From NCBI GenBank assembly GCA_028819775.1, contig JAPPKV010000133.1:4620-13729 (forward strand): DNA of 9,110 nt, written 5' to 3'. Under the pieces are notes generated by a model. It was not told where the DNA came from, ran no database searches, and was given only the letters and a program-made list of their open reading frames with translations. Numbering within the stretch: position 1 is the first letter of the stretch; each line of letters opens with the position of its first letter. The position numbers and the translations under genes are program-made. This DNA comes from Gammaproteobacteria bacterium. Its GTDB lineage: Bacteria > Pseudomonadota > Gammaproteobacteria > Pseudomonadales > Azotimanducaceae_A. Shown here one piece after another: positions 1 to 6,488 of the stretch.

Positions 1-9
1 CCGGGTCGT

Positions 10-93
10 GCCACGCTGGCGCGGCTTGAACGAGCGCAACTCGCATTTTCGCTACAGCCGACACAGGATTTTCGCTGCACGCGCCAGCGTGGC
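10..93. repeat. 14-bp perfect inverted repeat around the aminotransferase stop codon
   Basis: Positions 10-23 (GCCACGCTGGCGCG) are the exact reverse complement of 80-93. The 56-base interval between them contains the aminotransferase stop codon (52-54). The interval also holds a direct repeat, ATTTTCGCT at 45-53 and 68-76, which extends to 12 positions with one mismatch. A small hairpin, CGAG-CGCAA-CTCG, lies at 31-43. The structure could be a transcript-end fold, a relic of a mobile element, or an artefact near a contig end. No run of T follows it on the minus strand, so it is not a textbook intrinsic terminator. Confidence 0.6.
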
Positions 94-1311
94 GTCGTCC
101 TTGGCAAAGCAGAAACGCAGGAATTCCTGACGCGGCGGTTCGCGGTAGAAAACCGAAACCGGGATCGATGCAATCTTCTCCTCCCTCGTCCAACGTTTAG
201 CCAACTCGGTATCGGCCTCGTTCGTTATTGCTCCGTAGTCGAGAAGCTGGAAAAAAGTACCCGCAGACGGTGCGAGCTTGAATCTGGATCCGGTAAGGAA
301 GTTGCAGAACGAATCGCGTTTCGCCTGGTAGAAGGACGCGAGGTTTTCGTGGTGCTCCGGACACTGTTCTAGGAAATCCGCGATACCGTATTGCAGTGGC
401 GTGGCGGTGGTGAACGTCACGAACTGGTGAATTCGACGAAACTCCGCGGTGAGTTCCGGCGGAGCCACGCAATACGCGACCTTCCAGCCGGTCGTGTGGT
501 AGGTCTTTCCGAAGGACGATACGACGAAACTCCGCGCGTAGAGATCGGGGTACCGGGTGAGACTCAAGTGGGGACGTCCGTCGAAAACGATGTGTTCGTA
601 GACCTCGTCAGCAACGACGTAGAGGTCATGACCCGTCGCAACGCTCCGCAGGCCATCGATGTCGGCCGGACCCCAGACCGCGCCAGTAGGATTGTGCGGC
701 GTGTTGGTCATGATCAGGCGCGTCTTGGGCCCAATCGCGTCGGCAACCCGGTTCCAGTCGATGCGGAAATCCGGTGCGCATAGGGGGATGTGCCGACAGG
801 TGCCGCCTGCGAGGGTAACGGCGGGTTCGTAGGAGTCGTAGCAGGGATCGAACACGATGGCCTCGTCGCCCGGTTGGATCACGGCGGTTACCGCGCAGAA
901 CAGCGCTTCCGTGGCCCCGGACGTTACCGTGACCTCGGTTTCCGGGTCGACTGCGGCACCGTAGAGGGTCCTGACCTTGTTGGCGATCGCCCCGCGCAGC
1001 GGTTCGATCCCGGCCATGGGCGGGTATTGGTTGTAGCCGTTGGTCATGTAGTGGCTGACCCGCTCAAGCAGCAAGGGCGGGCCGTCGAAGTCCGGATAGC
1101 CTTGGGAGAGATTGATTGCCCCTTCGTCGGCGGCGAGCTTGGACATCACGGTAAAGATGGTCGTGCCGACGCTGGGAAGCTTGCTGTTCAGGGACAATTC
1201 GGGCTGGGCATCGCTCGGTTGCTGGAGGATTCTGCCACATCGCAACGTGCGCAATCCGCCCGAGGGAACTTTCGGCCGAATTCCCGGTCGAGACCAGAGA
1301 ATAGAGGGCAA
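52..1311 (-). CDS. ybdL: Methionine/aromatic aminotransferase (class I/II, YbdL-like)
   Basis: A fold-type I PLP-dependent aminotransferase. It is expected to transfer the amino group between methionine or an aromatic amino acid and a 2-oxo acid in the cytoplasm. Numbered from the 1311 TTG, the sequence shows SKLPSVGTTIF (43-53), NLSQGYPDF (67-75), the PLP-phosphate segment SGATEAL (131-137), NTPHNPTG with N207, DEVYEH with D235 and Y238, the Schiff-base lysine K269 in SSFGKTYHTTGWK, and a carboxylate-binding arginine (R399) in FLRFCFAK. The pattern follows E. coli YbdL closely, as recalled and not searched. The start is uncertain. There is no ATG before the conserved region, and the first 38 residues look non-coding. 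A TTG at 1197-1195 would give 381 residues, close to the roughly 386 of YbdL; TTGs at 1245 and 1254 are alternatives. It diverges from the secretion genes and is probably unrelated to them. Substrate preference cannot be read from sequence. Confidence 0.93.
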   Translation of the reverse strand: MPSILWSRPGIRPKVPSGGLRTLRCGRILQQPSDAQPELSLNSKLPSVGTTIFTVMSKLAADEGAINLSQGYPDFDGPPLLLERVSHYMTNGYNQYPPMAGIEPLRGAIANKVRTLYGAAVDPETEVTVTSGATEALFCAVTAVIQPGDEAIVFDPCYDSYEPAVTLAGGTCRHIPLCAPDFRIDWNRVADAIGPKTRLIMTNTPHNPTGAVWGPADIDGLRSVATGHDLYVVADEVYEHIVFDGRPHLSLTRYPDLYARSFVVSSFGKTYHTTGWKVAYCVAPPELTAEFRRIHQFVTFTTATPLQYGIADFLEQCPEHHENLASFYQAKRDSFCNFLTGSRFKLAPSAGTFFQLLDYGAITNEADTELAKRWTREEKIASIPVSVFYREPPRQEFLRFCFAKDDATLARAAKILCRL

Positions 1312-1330
1312 TCAGCAGGTTACGACAACG

Positions 1331-1356
1331 GGCCCCATTTGGGGTCTCGGACACAC
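1331..1356. promoter_or_regulatory. Divergent spacer with small palindrome and one TCGGACACAC box
   Basis: Between the aminotransferase and gspE there is a short dyad, CCCC-ATTT-GGGG at 1333-1344, extendable by a wobble pair and a G-C pair. It is followed directly by TCGGACACAC at 1347-1356. That decamer equals the core of the repeat cluster found between gspE and gspF. The position is compatible with an operator for either divergent gene. No convincing -35/-10 pair for gspE was found. A TATGAT hexamer at 1464-1469 lies immediately before the alternative gspE start at 1476 but lacks a good -35. The regulatory role is inferred. Confidence 0.35.
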
Positions 1357-1385
1357 AATACTTCGGTCCCACGAGCAATATCACA

Positions 1386-3170
1386 GTGATGTCATCCATT
1401 GAGCGCACGCAGGCGAGACGGGACTTTGGCCGGACCATGGCTTCGCTGCCCGTCGCCGCCGAGTATGATGGTCGGATGAAACGCTTGGGCGAGTTGCTCG
1501 TCGACCGCGGCGCAATCCAGCGTTCGGATCTCGACAAGGCCCTCTACATCCAGAGAACGGCTGGCGGGAAACTCGGCGCGCTGTTGGTTCGGACGGGAGC
1601 TATATCAGAGGACGTGCTCCTCTCGACGCTCTCGGACCAGTTGGGCGCTGTTTACCTGCGCGACACCAACGAGTTGCCCGAGCAACTCGACGTCTACCGC
1701 TTCATGTCTGAGTCGCCGATCAAGCTTGACTGGTTCCTGGACCACGCGACGTTGCTTTGGGAACAGGCCGGTAGCATCTGCTGCGTCGCCAGGGACATTC
1801 GCGATCACGCCTTAGAGGCGACCTTCAACTATTTCTATCGGGGCGCGGAGATCACCTACTTCCTTGCCCCCAACCACCAGATCGACCGGATGCTCGATGG
1901 CGTGCGCAAGGAACGAGCCATCGAAGACCTGTTCTCCGGGGATGATGCCAAGGCCTTGCGCGAGATGGCGGAGGAGGCACCCGTCATCGAGTTGGTCAAC
2001 AACCTCCTGTCCACGGCGGTGGACCTCGGTGCCTCAGACATCCATGTCGAACCTGCCGAGGAGCAGTTCGCCGTGCGCATGCGCGTCGACGGCGTACTGC
2101 ATACCCGGTTGACGCAACCCATCGACCGCTTCCCGGCCGTGGCGTCGCGCATCAAGCTGGTGGCCGGCATCGACATCGCCCAACGTCGTCTTCCCCAGGA
2201 CGGGAGCATCGCCGAACGCATTTCCGGCAAGGACATGGACATTCGGGTCTCGACGGTGCCGTGCACTTTCGGCGAGTCCATCGTGTTGCGCCTGCTCGAC
2301 CAGGATCGCGGCGACCAAGCGCTGCAAAACCTCGGCATGGAGTCCGATCACCTCGACATGTTCCGAGGCTGGCTACGGGCCAGCAACGGCATCGTCCTCG
2401 TCACCGGCCCGACGGGATCGGGCAAGTCAACGACCCTCGCCGCCGCCCTCGAGGACATCGACGACGGCATCAAGAAGATCATCACCGTCGAGGATCCGGT
2501 CGAGTACCAGATGCCCAGCATCACACAGATCCAGGTTCATGCCGAGATCGGCTACACCTTCGCAAGGGCCTTGAGGCACATCCTGCGGCAGGACCCGGAC
2601 GTGATCATGATCGGCGAGATTCGGGACCTCGAAACCGCGGAGATCGCCATCCGCTCCGCGCTCACCGGACACGTCGTGCTTTCCACCCTCCATACCAACG
2701 ACGCGGTGTCGAGCTTCACTCGACTGATCGACATGGGCGTGGAACGGTTCCTGGTCGCGTCACCCACCAGCGGCGTACAGGCGCAACGCCTCGTCCGGCG
2801 GGTCTGCGAGCATTGCGCGGAGCCGGCGGACCAGCCAGCCCTGGCGATGGAACTCCTGCATCCCGCGACCGAAGGGCTGCTCGGCAGCGAGTGGGTTCGC
2901 GCCACGGGCTGCGACGCGTGCCAGAACACCGGCTACCGGGGCCGGATGGGCATCTACGAACTCGTCCCGATTACCAACGAACTCCAGGAAATGATCGTCT
3001 CCGGCGCCAACCTGATCGACTTGAAGCGCTTCGCCCACGACGAACAGGGCCACCGGACCCTTCTCCAGGACGGTCTCCTCAAGGCGTCGAAGGGCAGAAC
3101 CACGGTCGAGGAGGTGCTACGCCAAACCCTGACAAGCGTCGAGGACGATCACCAAGCGAGCCCCACCTAG
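1386..3170 (+). CDS. gspE: Type II secretion ATPase GspE
   Basis: The cytoplasmic traffic ATPase that powers pseudopilus assembly in T2SS. Numbered from the 1386 GTG, the protein has an N-terminal MshEN/GspE N1-type domain from about residue 31 (MKRLGELLVDRGAI), then an N2 region with DLGASDIHVEP (213-223) and RMRVDG (231-236). The catalytic core has Walker A GPTGSGKST (341-349), Asp box TVEDPVEY (367-374), Walker B DVIMIGEIRD (405-414) and His box GHVVLSTLHTND (428-439). A zinc-binding tetracysteine follows: C474, C477, C509 and C512 (CX2C-X31-CX2C), characteristic of GspE/PilB. At 594 residues it is slightly longer than many GspEs. The excess is N-terminal, and an ATG at 1476 (residue 31) would begin exactly at the conserved domain. 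GTG 1386, ATG 1389 and ATG 1476 all lack a clear Shine-Dalgarno sequence. The gspF-to-gspL genes that follow favour a secretion role over a type IV pilus one. Confidence 0.96.
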   Translation: MMSSIERTQARRDFGRTMASLPVAAEYDGRMKRLGELLVDRGAIQRSDLDKALYIQRTAGGKLGALLVRTGAISEDVLLSTLSDQLGAVYLRDTNELPEQLDVYRFMSESPIKLDWFLDHATLLWEQAGSICCVARDIRDHALEATFNYFYRGAEITYFLAPNHQIDRMLDGVRKERAIEDLFSGDDAKALREMAEEAPVIELVNNLLSTAVDLGASDIHVEPAEEQFAVRMRVDGVLHTRLTQPIDRFPAVASRIKLVAGIDIAQRRLPQDGSIAERISGKDMDIRVSTVPCTFGESIVLRLLDQDRGDQALQNLGMESDHLDMFRGWLRASNGIVLVTGPTGSGKSTTLAAALEDIDDGIKKIITVEDPVEYQMPSITQIQVHAEIGYTFARALRHILRQDPDVIMIGEIRDLETAEIAIRSALTGHVVLSTLHTNDAVSSFTRLIDMGVERFLVASPTSGVQAQRLVRRVCEHCAEPADQPALAMELLHPATEGLLGSEWVRATGCDACQNTGYRGRMGIYELVPITNELQEMIVSGANLIDLKRFAHDEQGHRTLLQDGLLKASKGRTTVEEVLRQTLTSVEDDHQASPT

Positions 3171-3239
3171 AACGCACCGGGAACCGGTCAAGACCATCCC
3201 CTCGCCAGACCTGGGCCCGCGAAACTGTCCAGTCGCCGC

Positions 3240-3380
3240 GAGTCGTACACGCATGTGTATCGTCGAATCGGACACATGTATCGTCGAATCGGACACACGC
3301 AACTTGAATCGTACACGTGTGTGTTTTCCTCAATCGTCTCCCGAATCGGACACACGCCGTCTCCCGAATCGGACACACGC
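3240..3380. repeat. Cluster of six GAATCGGACACAC-type repeats
   Basis: Six copies of a motif close to GAATCGGACACAYGY begin at 3240, 3265, 3286, 3306, 3343 and 3366 (spacings 25, 21, 20, 37 and 23). The 3240 copy (GAGTCGTACACGC) and the 3306 copy (GAATCGTACACGTG) are variants. The rest share GAATCGGACACA exactly. Two higher-order duplications are visible: a 23-base perfect tandem (3335-3357 and 3358-3380) and a 21-base tandem differing only at its last base (3257-3277 and 3278-3298). All copies point the same way. They could be an array of binding sites for a transcription regulator or the remnant of a transposon end with multiple transposase sites. No transposase is nearby. Confidence 0.85.
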
Positions 3381-3431
3381 AGCTTGGGGTGATGTTGGTG
3401 CGATATCGCCCGCAAAGCCGCCGCCCTCGGA

Positions 3432-3460
3432 TTGAGCACCTGCCAACCCTGTGCTACGTT
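3432..3460 (+). promoter_or_regulatory. Possible sigma-70-like promoter for gspF operon
   Basis: TTGAGC (3432-3437) and TACGTT (3455-3460) are separated by 17 bases. TG at 3452-3453, one base before the -10, forms an extended -10. The -35 matches consensus at four positions and the -10 at three. Transcription would begin near 3467, leaving a leader of about 235 bases before gspF, and the repeat cluster would lie roughly 90-230 bases upstream of the start point. This is pattern-based only, and a genuine promoter could lie elsewhere in the gap. Confidence 0.3.
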
Positions 3461-3702
3461 GCCCGCCACGTCGAGGCCGAATCCGAGGATGGACCCATGG
3501 GCGAAGCCACCGATCCGACGCTGACCGCTCCGGGCGGTCGCGGCCGGCCCAGCTCTGGGGTGCCTGAATGCGGTGCTCGGCGGAACTTTCCACCCACTCC
3601 GCAGTCTATTGCCACTCATTTGCCCGGCATCCTTTAGGGGGACATCAGCCGGACATCAGTCAATCGACCGCGCATTGAGAACACGCTGCTCCTGCCACCG
3701 AC

Positions 3703-4899
3703 ATGCCCCAGTACGACTACGAGATCGTCAACGGCGAAGGCGAACTGACCAAGGGCCAGATCGAGGCGGCGTCACCTGTCGAAGTCGCGCGTCGGCTTGG
3801 TCGAGACGGCCAGACGCTCGTCGGGCTGACGGAAACCTCATCCACTACGCTGCCGACGCTACGCCGCCGGCTCCGCACGGTGGACCTTGTCATTGCCTTC
3901 CGGGAGCTTGCCACGTTGTTGTCTTCGGGCGTGTCCCTCGGCGACGCCGTCATTTCCCAGAGCAAGGGCAGCTACCATCCCGAACTCGTCGCGGCGTTCA
4001 ACGAGATCTCCCGTGAGCTGATGCGCGGCACCAACTTCCTCGGTGCCCTGCGGGCCAGCAAGCTGCCGTTGCCGGACCATCTCTTCCACCTTGTCGAAGC
4101 CGGCGAGCTTAGCGGCCACCTCGCCGACTCCCTCACCCGTGCGGTGGAGCAGATGGAGTACGACCGCCACGTCGCCGCCGAGTTGCGAAGCGCCCTCACC
4201 TATCCCGCGATCCTCGTCGTGTCCTGTGCGGCGGCAGTGCTCGCGGTGTTCCTGTTCGTCGTCCCGGAGTTCGTGCATCTGCTCAAGGAGGACATCGAAC
4301 TCCCGTTGATTTCGCAGCTCGTCCTAGGTGCCGGCGCGTCGTTCAACGACAACCGTTTGCTGGTCGGGGCGATTCTGGTCGCCATCGCGTTCTCGGTGGT
4401 GGCGCTTTTCAGAAACCCGAACGTCCGGCAGCGTTTCGTCGACGCATTGGCAAGGCTGCCCCTGCTCGGCCAGTGGTATTCGGAGACCGACACCGCCAAG
4501 TGGGCGATGGTGATGAGCGCGATGCTGGCGAGCCGGGTCGAACTCGTCGGTGCCCTTACGCTCGCGTCGCGCGGCGTGCGCGTGTCCCGCCGGCGGGCCA
4601 TGCTCGACCGGGCCTTGGCCGCCGTGCGCGGGGGTCAGCCGCTGTCGGCCGCCCTCGAGAAGGAGGACGCGCTAACCGCCACGGGCTACAACCTGATCCG
4701 GGTCGGCGAACAATCGGGCCAACTGCCCGAGATGATGCGCTCGCTCGCCACCCTCTACGAAGAGAACAGCTCACGGCGGATGAAGCGCGTTCTCACCCTC
4801 ATCGAACCGGTGGCGATCCTCTGCATCGGGGCGTTCATCGGCATCATCTTCATCGGCGTAATCCTGGCAATCACGGCGGTCAACAATGTCCCACTCTAG
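3703..4899 (+). CDS. gspF: Type II secretion inner-membrane platform protein GspF
   Basis: The polytopic inner-membrane protein at the centre of the T2SS assembly platform, thought to couple GspE motion to pseudopilin insertion. At 398 residues it has the usual family length (about 400). The N-terminus (YDYEIVNGEGELTKGQIEAA, from residue 4) is the typical small cytoplasmic beta domain. Two T2SSF repeats follow, at about 64-187 and 266-389, with signature segments such as LVEAGELSGHLADSL (130-144) and RVGEQSGQLPEMM (333-345). Three hydrophobic segments lie near 168-188, 218-236 and 368-392. The ATG at 3703 is the natural start for the conserved N-terminus, although no strong Shine-Dalgarno precedes it. 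Its 3' end overlaps gspG by 14 bases, which suggests translational coupling. Confidence 0.97.
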   Translation: MPQYDYEIVNGEGELTKGQIEAASPVEVARRLGRDGQTLVGLTETSSTTLPTLRRRLRTVDLVIAFRELATLLSSGVSLGDAVISQSKGSYHPELVAAFNEISRELMRGTNFLGALRASKLPLPDHLFHLVEAGELSGHLADSLTRAVEQMEYDRHVAAELRSALTYPAILVVSCAAAVLAVFLFVVPEFVHLLKEDIELPLISQLVLGAGASFNDNRLLVGAILVAIAFSVVALFRNPNVRQRFVDALARLPLLGQWYSETDTAKWAMVMSAMLASRVELVGALTLASRGVRVSRRRAMLDRALAAVRGGQPLSAALEKEDALTATGYNLIRVGEQSGQLPEMMRSLATLYEENSSRRMKRVLTLIEPVAILCIGAFIGIIFIGVILAITAVNNVPL

Positions 4900-5461
4900 A
4901 CTCACCCAATACCGACACCCGGGCACCCCGTGCCCGTCTCGACTCGAACGGCGCCAGGCCCGACACACCGGACGGAACGGGACAAGCCCGTCCCCCACGG
5001 GGCGCTCGCAGCGGCGGCGGGTACCCGACCGCCGTCCACCGCACGGCTTTTCCCTGGTCGAACTCCTCGTGGTGCTGGTCATCCTCGGCCTGCTAGTCGG
5101 CATCGTGGCACCGAATTTCATGGGCAAGGCGGAGCAGAGCCGCGTCGATGTCGCCAAGGTTCAGATCGAAAACCTGCACGTCGCATTGCAGACGTACCGC
5201 ATGGACATCGGTCAATATCCGTCCACGGAGCAGGGCCTCGCCGCCCTCATGCGAGCGCCGGCCGAGGTTTCCGAGTACTGGCACGGGCCCTATCTCAACA
5301 AGGAAATGCCCGTCGACCCATGGCGAAACCCCTACCAGTACCGCTTCCCGGCGGACAACCTCCAAGGACTCGCGCTCTATTCGATGGGTGCGGACGGCGC
5401 GGAAGGCGGCGAGGGAGACTTCGCGGACATCGGCTTCCTGCCGAACGAGCCTTCCGAGTAA
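4886..5461 (+). CDS. gspG: Major pseudopilin GspG with 54-residue leader
   Basis: The major subunit of the T2SS pseudopilus. The prepilin peptidase site is HG|FSLVELLVVLVILGLL, with G54 at -1, F55 at +1 and the essential +5 glutamate at E59. The mature protein is 137 residues, normal for GspG. It carries the family features QYPSTEQGLAAL, GPYLNKEMPVDPWRNPYQY and a C-terminal calcium-site loop in SMGADGAEGGEGDFADIGF. What is odd is the leader: 54 residues with 13 arginines and only two acidic residues, where GspG leaders are usually under 10. No other ATG, GTG or TTG codon occurs in frame between 4886 and the cleavage site, so the long leader is forced unless a frameshift or non-standard start is used. 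The start lies within the end of gspF. Confidence 0.95.
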   Translation: MSHSRLTQYRHPGTPCPSRLERRQARHTGRNGTSPSPTGRSQRRRVPDRRPPHGFSLVELLVVLVILGLLVGIVAPNFMGKAEQSRVDVAKVQIENLHVALQTYRMDIGQYPSTEQGLAALMRAPAEVSEYWHGPYLNKEMPVDPWRNPYQYRFPADNLQGLALYSMGADGAEGGEGDFADIGFLPNEPSE

Positions 5462-5521
5462 TCGCGGGGCCGTGGCGTTGGCGCATTGCACACATATATA
5501 GAAGGCTGCACAGAGGCACGG

Positions 5522-6022
5522 ATGCTGCTCCTGCGACACGCTCGGCGATCCAACCGGGCCAATCCACATTGCCCAGTGCGCGGTCAGTCCCCTCCCGCCC
5601 GCCACCAGGGGATCACCTTGATCGAGCTGCTCGTCGTGCTGTCCCTTCTCGCCGTGCTGGCCGCGGTGGTGCTCCCGAACTTCGAACGATTGACCGCGAG
5701 TGCCGCCCGCGATACCGAGCGCGAGCACATCCTCAACCAGTTCGCGGGCCTCGGCGTGGCGGCGATGCTCGACGGCCACGACTACGTGGTATTCGGCACC
5801 GATCGGCTCGACGACGTCGATGCGGAAGCCGAAGCCGCGCTCCTCGGTCGCACGCGCTACCCCCTCGACGTCCCGGACGGTTGGGACGTGGTTGTCGAAG
5901 AACCGATCCTGGTTCGCGCCAGCGGCGTCTGCCTCGGCGGCAGCCTCGTCCTGCTGCATGACGAACTCGACCCCGTGCATGTCCAACTCGTGGCACCGTT
6001 CTGCCGTGTCGATGCGTCCTGA
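5522..6022 (+). CDS. gspH: Minor pseudopilin GspH
   Basis: A minor pseudopilin of the T2SS. The prepilin site is HQG|ITLIELLVVLSLLAVLAAVV, with G30 at -1 and E35 at +5, followed by a helix and a beta-rich domain. Two cysteines, C137 in GVCLGGSLVL and C161 in APFCRV, could form a periplasmic disulfide. I chose ATG 5522 because AGAGG at 5512-5516 lies five bases upstream, the clearest ribosome-binding site in the operon. A TTG at 5486 would add 12 residues. The product is 166 residues with a 30-residue, Arg-rich leader. The 60-base gap to gspG contains a small AT-rich stretch (5491-5500) without a convincing promoter. The assignment to GspH rests on order and on the N-terminal pilin motif, since the globular domain is poorly conserved. 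Confidence 0.87.
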   Translation: MLLLRHARRSNRANPHCPVRGQSPPARHQGITLIELLVVLSLLAVLAAVVLPNFERLTASAARDTEREHILNQFAGLGVAAMLDGHDYVVFGTDRLDDVDAEAEAALLGRTRYPLDVPDGWDVVVEEPILVRASGVCLGGSLVLLHDELDPVHVQLVAPFCRVDAS

Positions 6023-6488
6023 ACGACGAACTTCGCGCCGGCGCAACACCGCCGCGGGACCGCGAATCGCCAAGCGCCTCGCCGGCTTCACGTTGCTCGA
6101 GAGCATCGTTGCGCTGGCGATCTTCGCGGCCAGCGGCATGGCGCTCTACAGCCTGTTCAACACCAACCTGATCGCGCTGAACCGCACGGCGGATGTCTCG
6201 CGCCAGGTCGCCGTGGTCCGCAACGCCATGGACTACCTGTCGTTCGTCAACCCGCACGACACGCCCGAGGGCGAAGTCGAACTCGGCGGCGTCGGCGTCG
6301 CCTGGACGTCGGTCTTGGTCGAACCGGCCAGACAGGGCCGGGGTCCCACCGGCGGGCGGGGCATGTTCAACGTCGGTCTCTACGAAGTCGAATTCGTCGT
6401 CACCGACGACGGCCGGTCCCTCGGCACCTGGCGCATGCGCGTCGCTGGCTACGAGAAGGTCGGCGGCATCCCGAGCCTCCCGTTCTGA
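6012..6488 (+). CDS. gspI: Minor pseudopilin GspI
   Basis: A minor pseudopilin that forms the tip complex with GspJ and GspK. The prepilin site is AG|FTLLESIVALAIFAASGMALY, with G25 at -1 and E30 at +5, a typical GspI motif. Conserved C-terminal elements include a segment with WTSVLVEP and a final strand ending in WRMRVAGY. At 158 residues (134 after cleavage) the length fits GspI. The ATG at 6012 overlaps the gspH 3' end by 11 bases. A GTG at 6006 is the only close alternative. The 25-residue leader contains ten Arg/Lys residues and is longer than usual. No clear Shine-Dalgarno is seen, so expression probably depends on coupling to gspH. Confidence 0.91.
   Translation: MRPERRTSRRRNTAAGPRIAKRLAGFTLLESIVALAIFAASGMALYSLFNTNLIALNRTADVSRQVAVVRNAMDYLSFVNPHDTPEGEVELGGVGVAWTSVLVEPARQGRGPTGGRGMFNVGLYEVEFVVTDDGRSLGTWRMRVAGYEKVGGIPSLPF

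Larger units (their letters stand above)
3171..3702. other. 532-base non-coding interval splitting gspE from gspF
   Basis: No supportable gene lies here. The left part has a weak stem (ACCGG-GAA-CCGGT, 3176-3188) just after the gspE stop, with no T-tract. The middle holds the GAATCGGACACAC repeat cluster (3240-3380). The right part contains a possible promoter (3432-3460) and a small direct repeat of GGACATCAG (3640-3648 and 3651-3659, spaced 11 bases), which ends 43 bases before gspF. Open frames in the interval, including an 81-codon one at 3392-3637, show no recognisable protein. In compact gsp operons E and F are normally adjacent or overlapping, so this gap is unusual. Confidence 0.8.

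Noticed and set aside
3176..3188. Intrinsic terminator after gspE
   Set aside because: The stem is only five base pairs and no T-tract follows.
2261..3307. 348-codon plus-strand ORF overlapping gspE
   Set aside because: It is a very Arg/Pro-rich frame-shifted reading of gspE. The gspE frame holds all catalytic motifs.
3240..3380. CRISPR array
   Set aside because: The repeated unit is only about 12-16 bases, intervals between copies are too short and irregular to be spacers, and no cas gene is present.
3079..3619. Minus-strand proteins with repeated CVRF/CPIR-like peptides
   Set aside because: These peptides are simply the translated DNA repeats. Overlapping frames give several equally meaningless products, and part of the region lies antisense to gspE.
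3392..3637. 81-codon ORF with a GGGGTG ribosome-site-like sequence before ATG
   Set aside because: No recognisable domain, composition like the surrounding non-coding DNA, and it spans the possible gspF promoter. Kept only as a weak possibility.
5093..6139. Long minus-strand ORF antisense to gspG and gspH
   Set aside because: In high-GC DNA the antisense frame often stays open. The sense frames encode clear pseudopilins, while this one has no recognisable fold.
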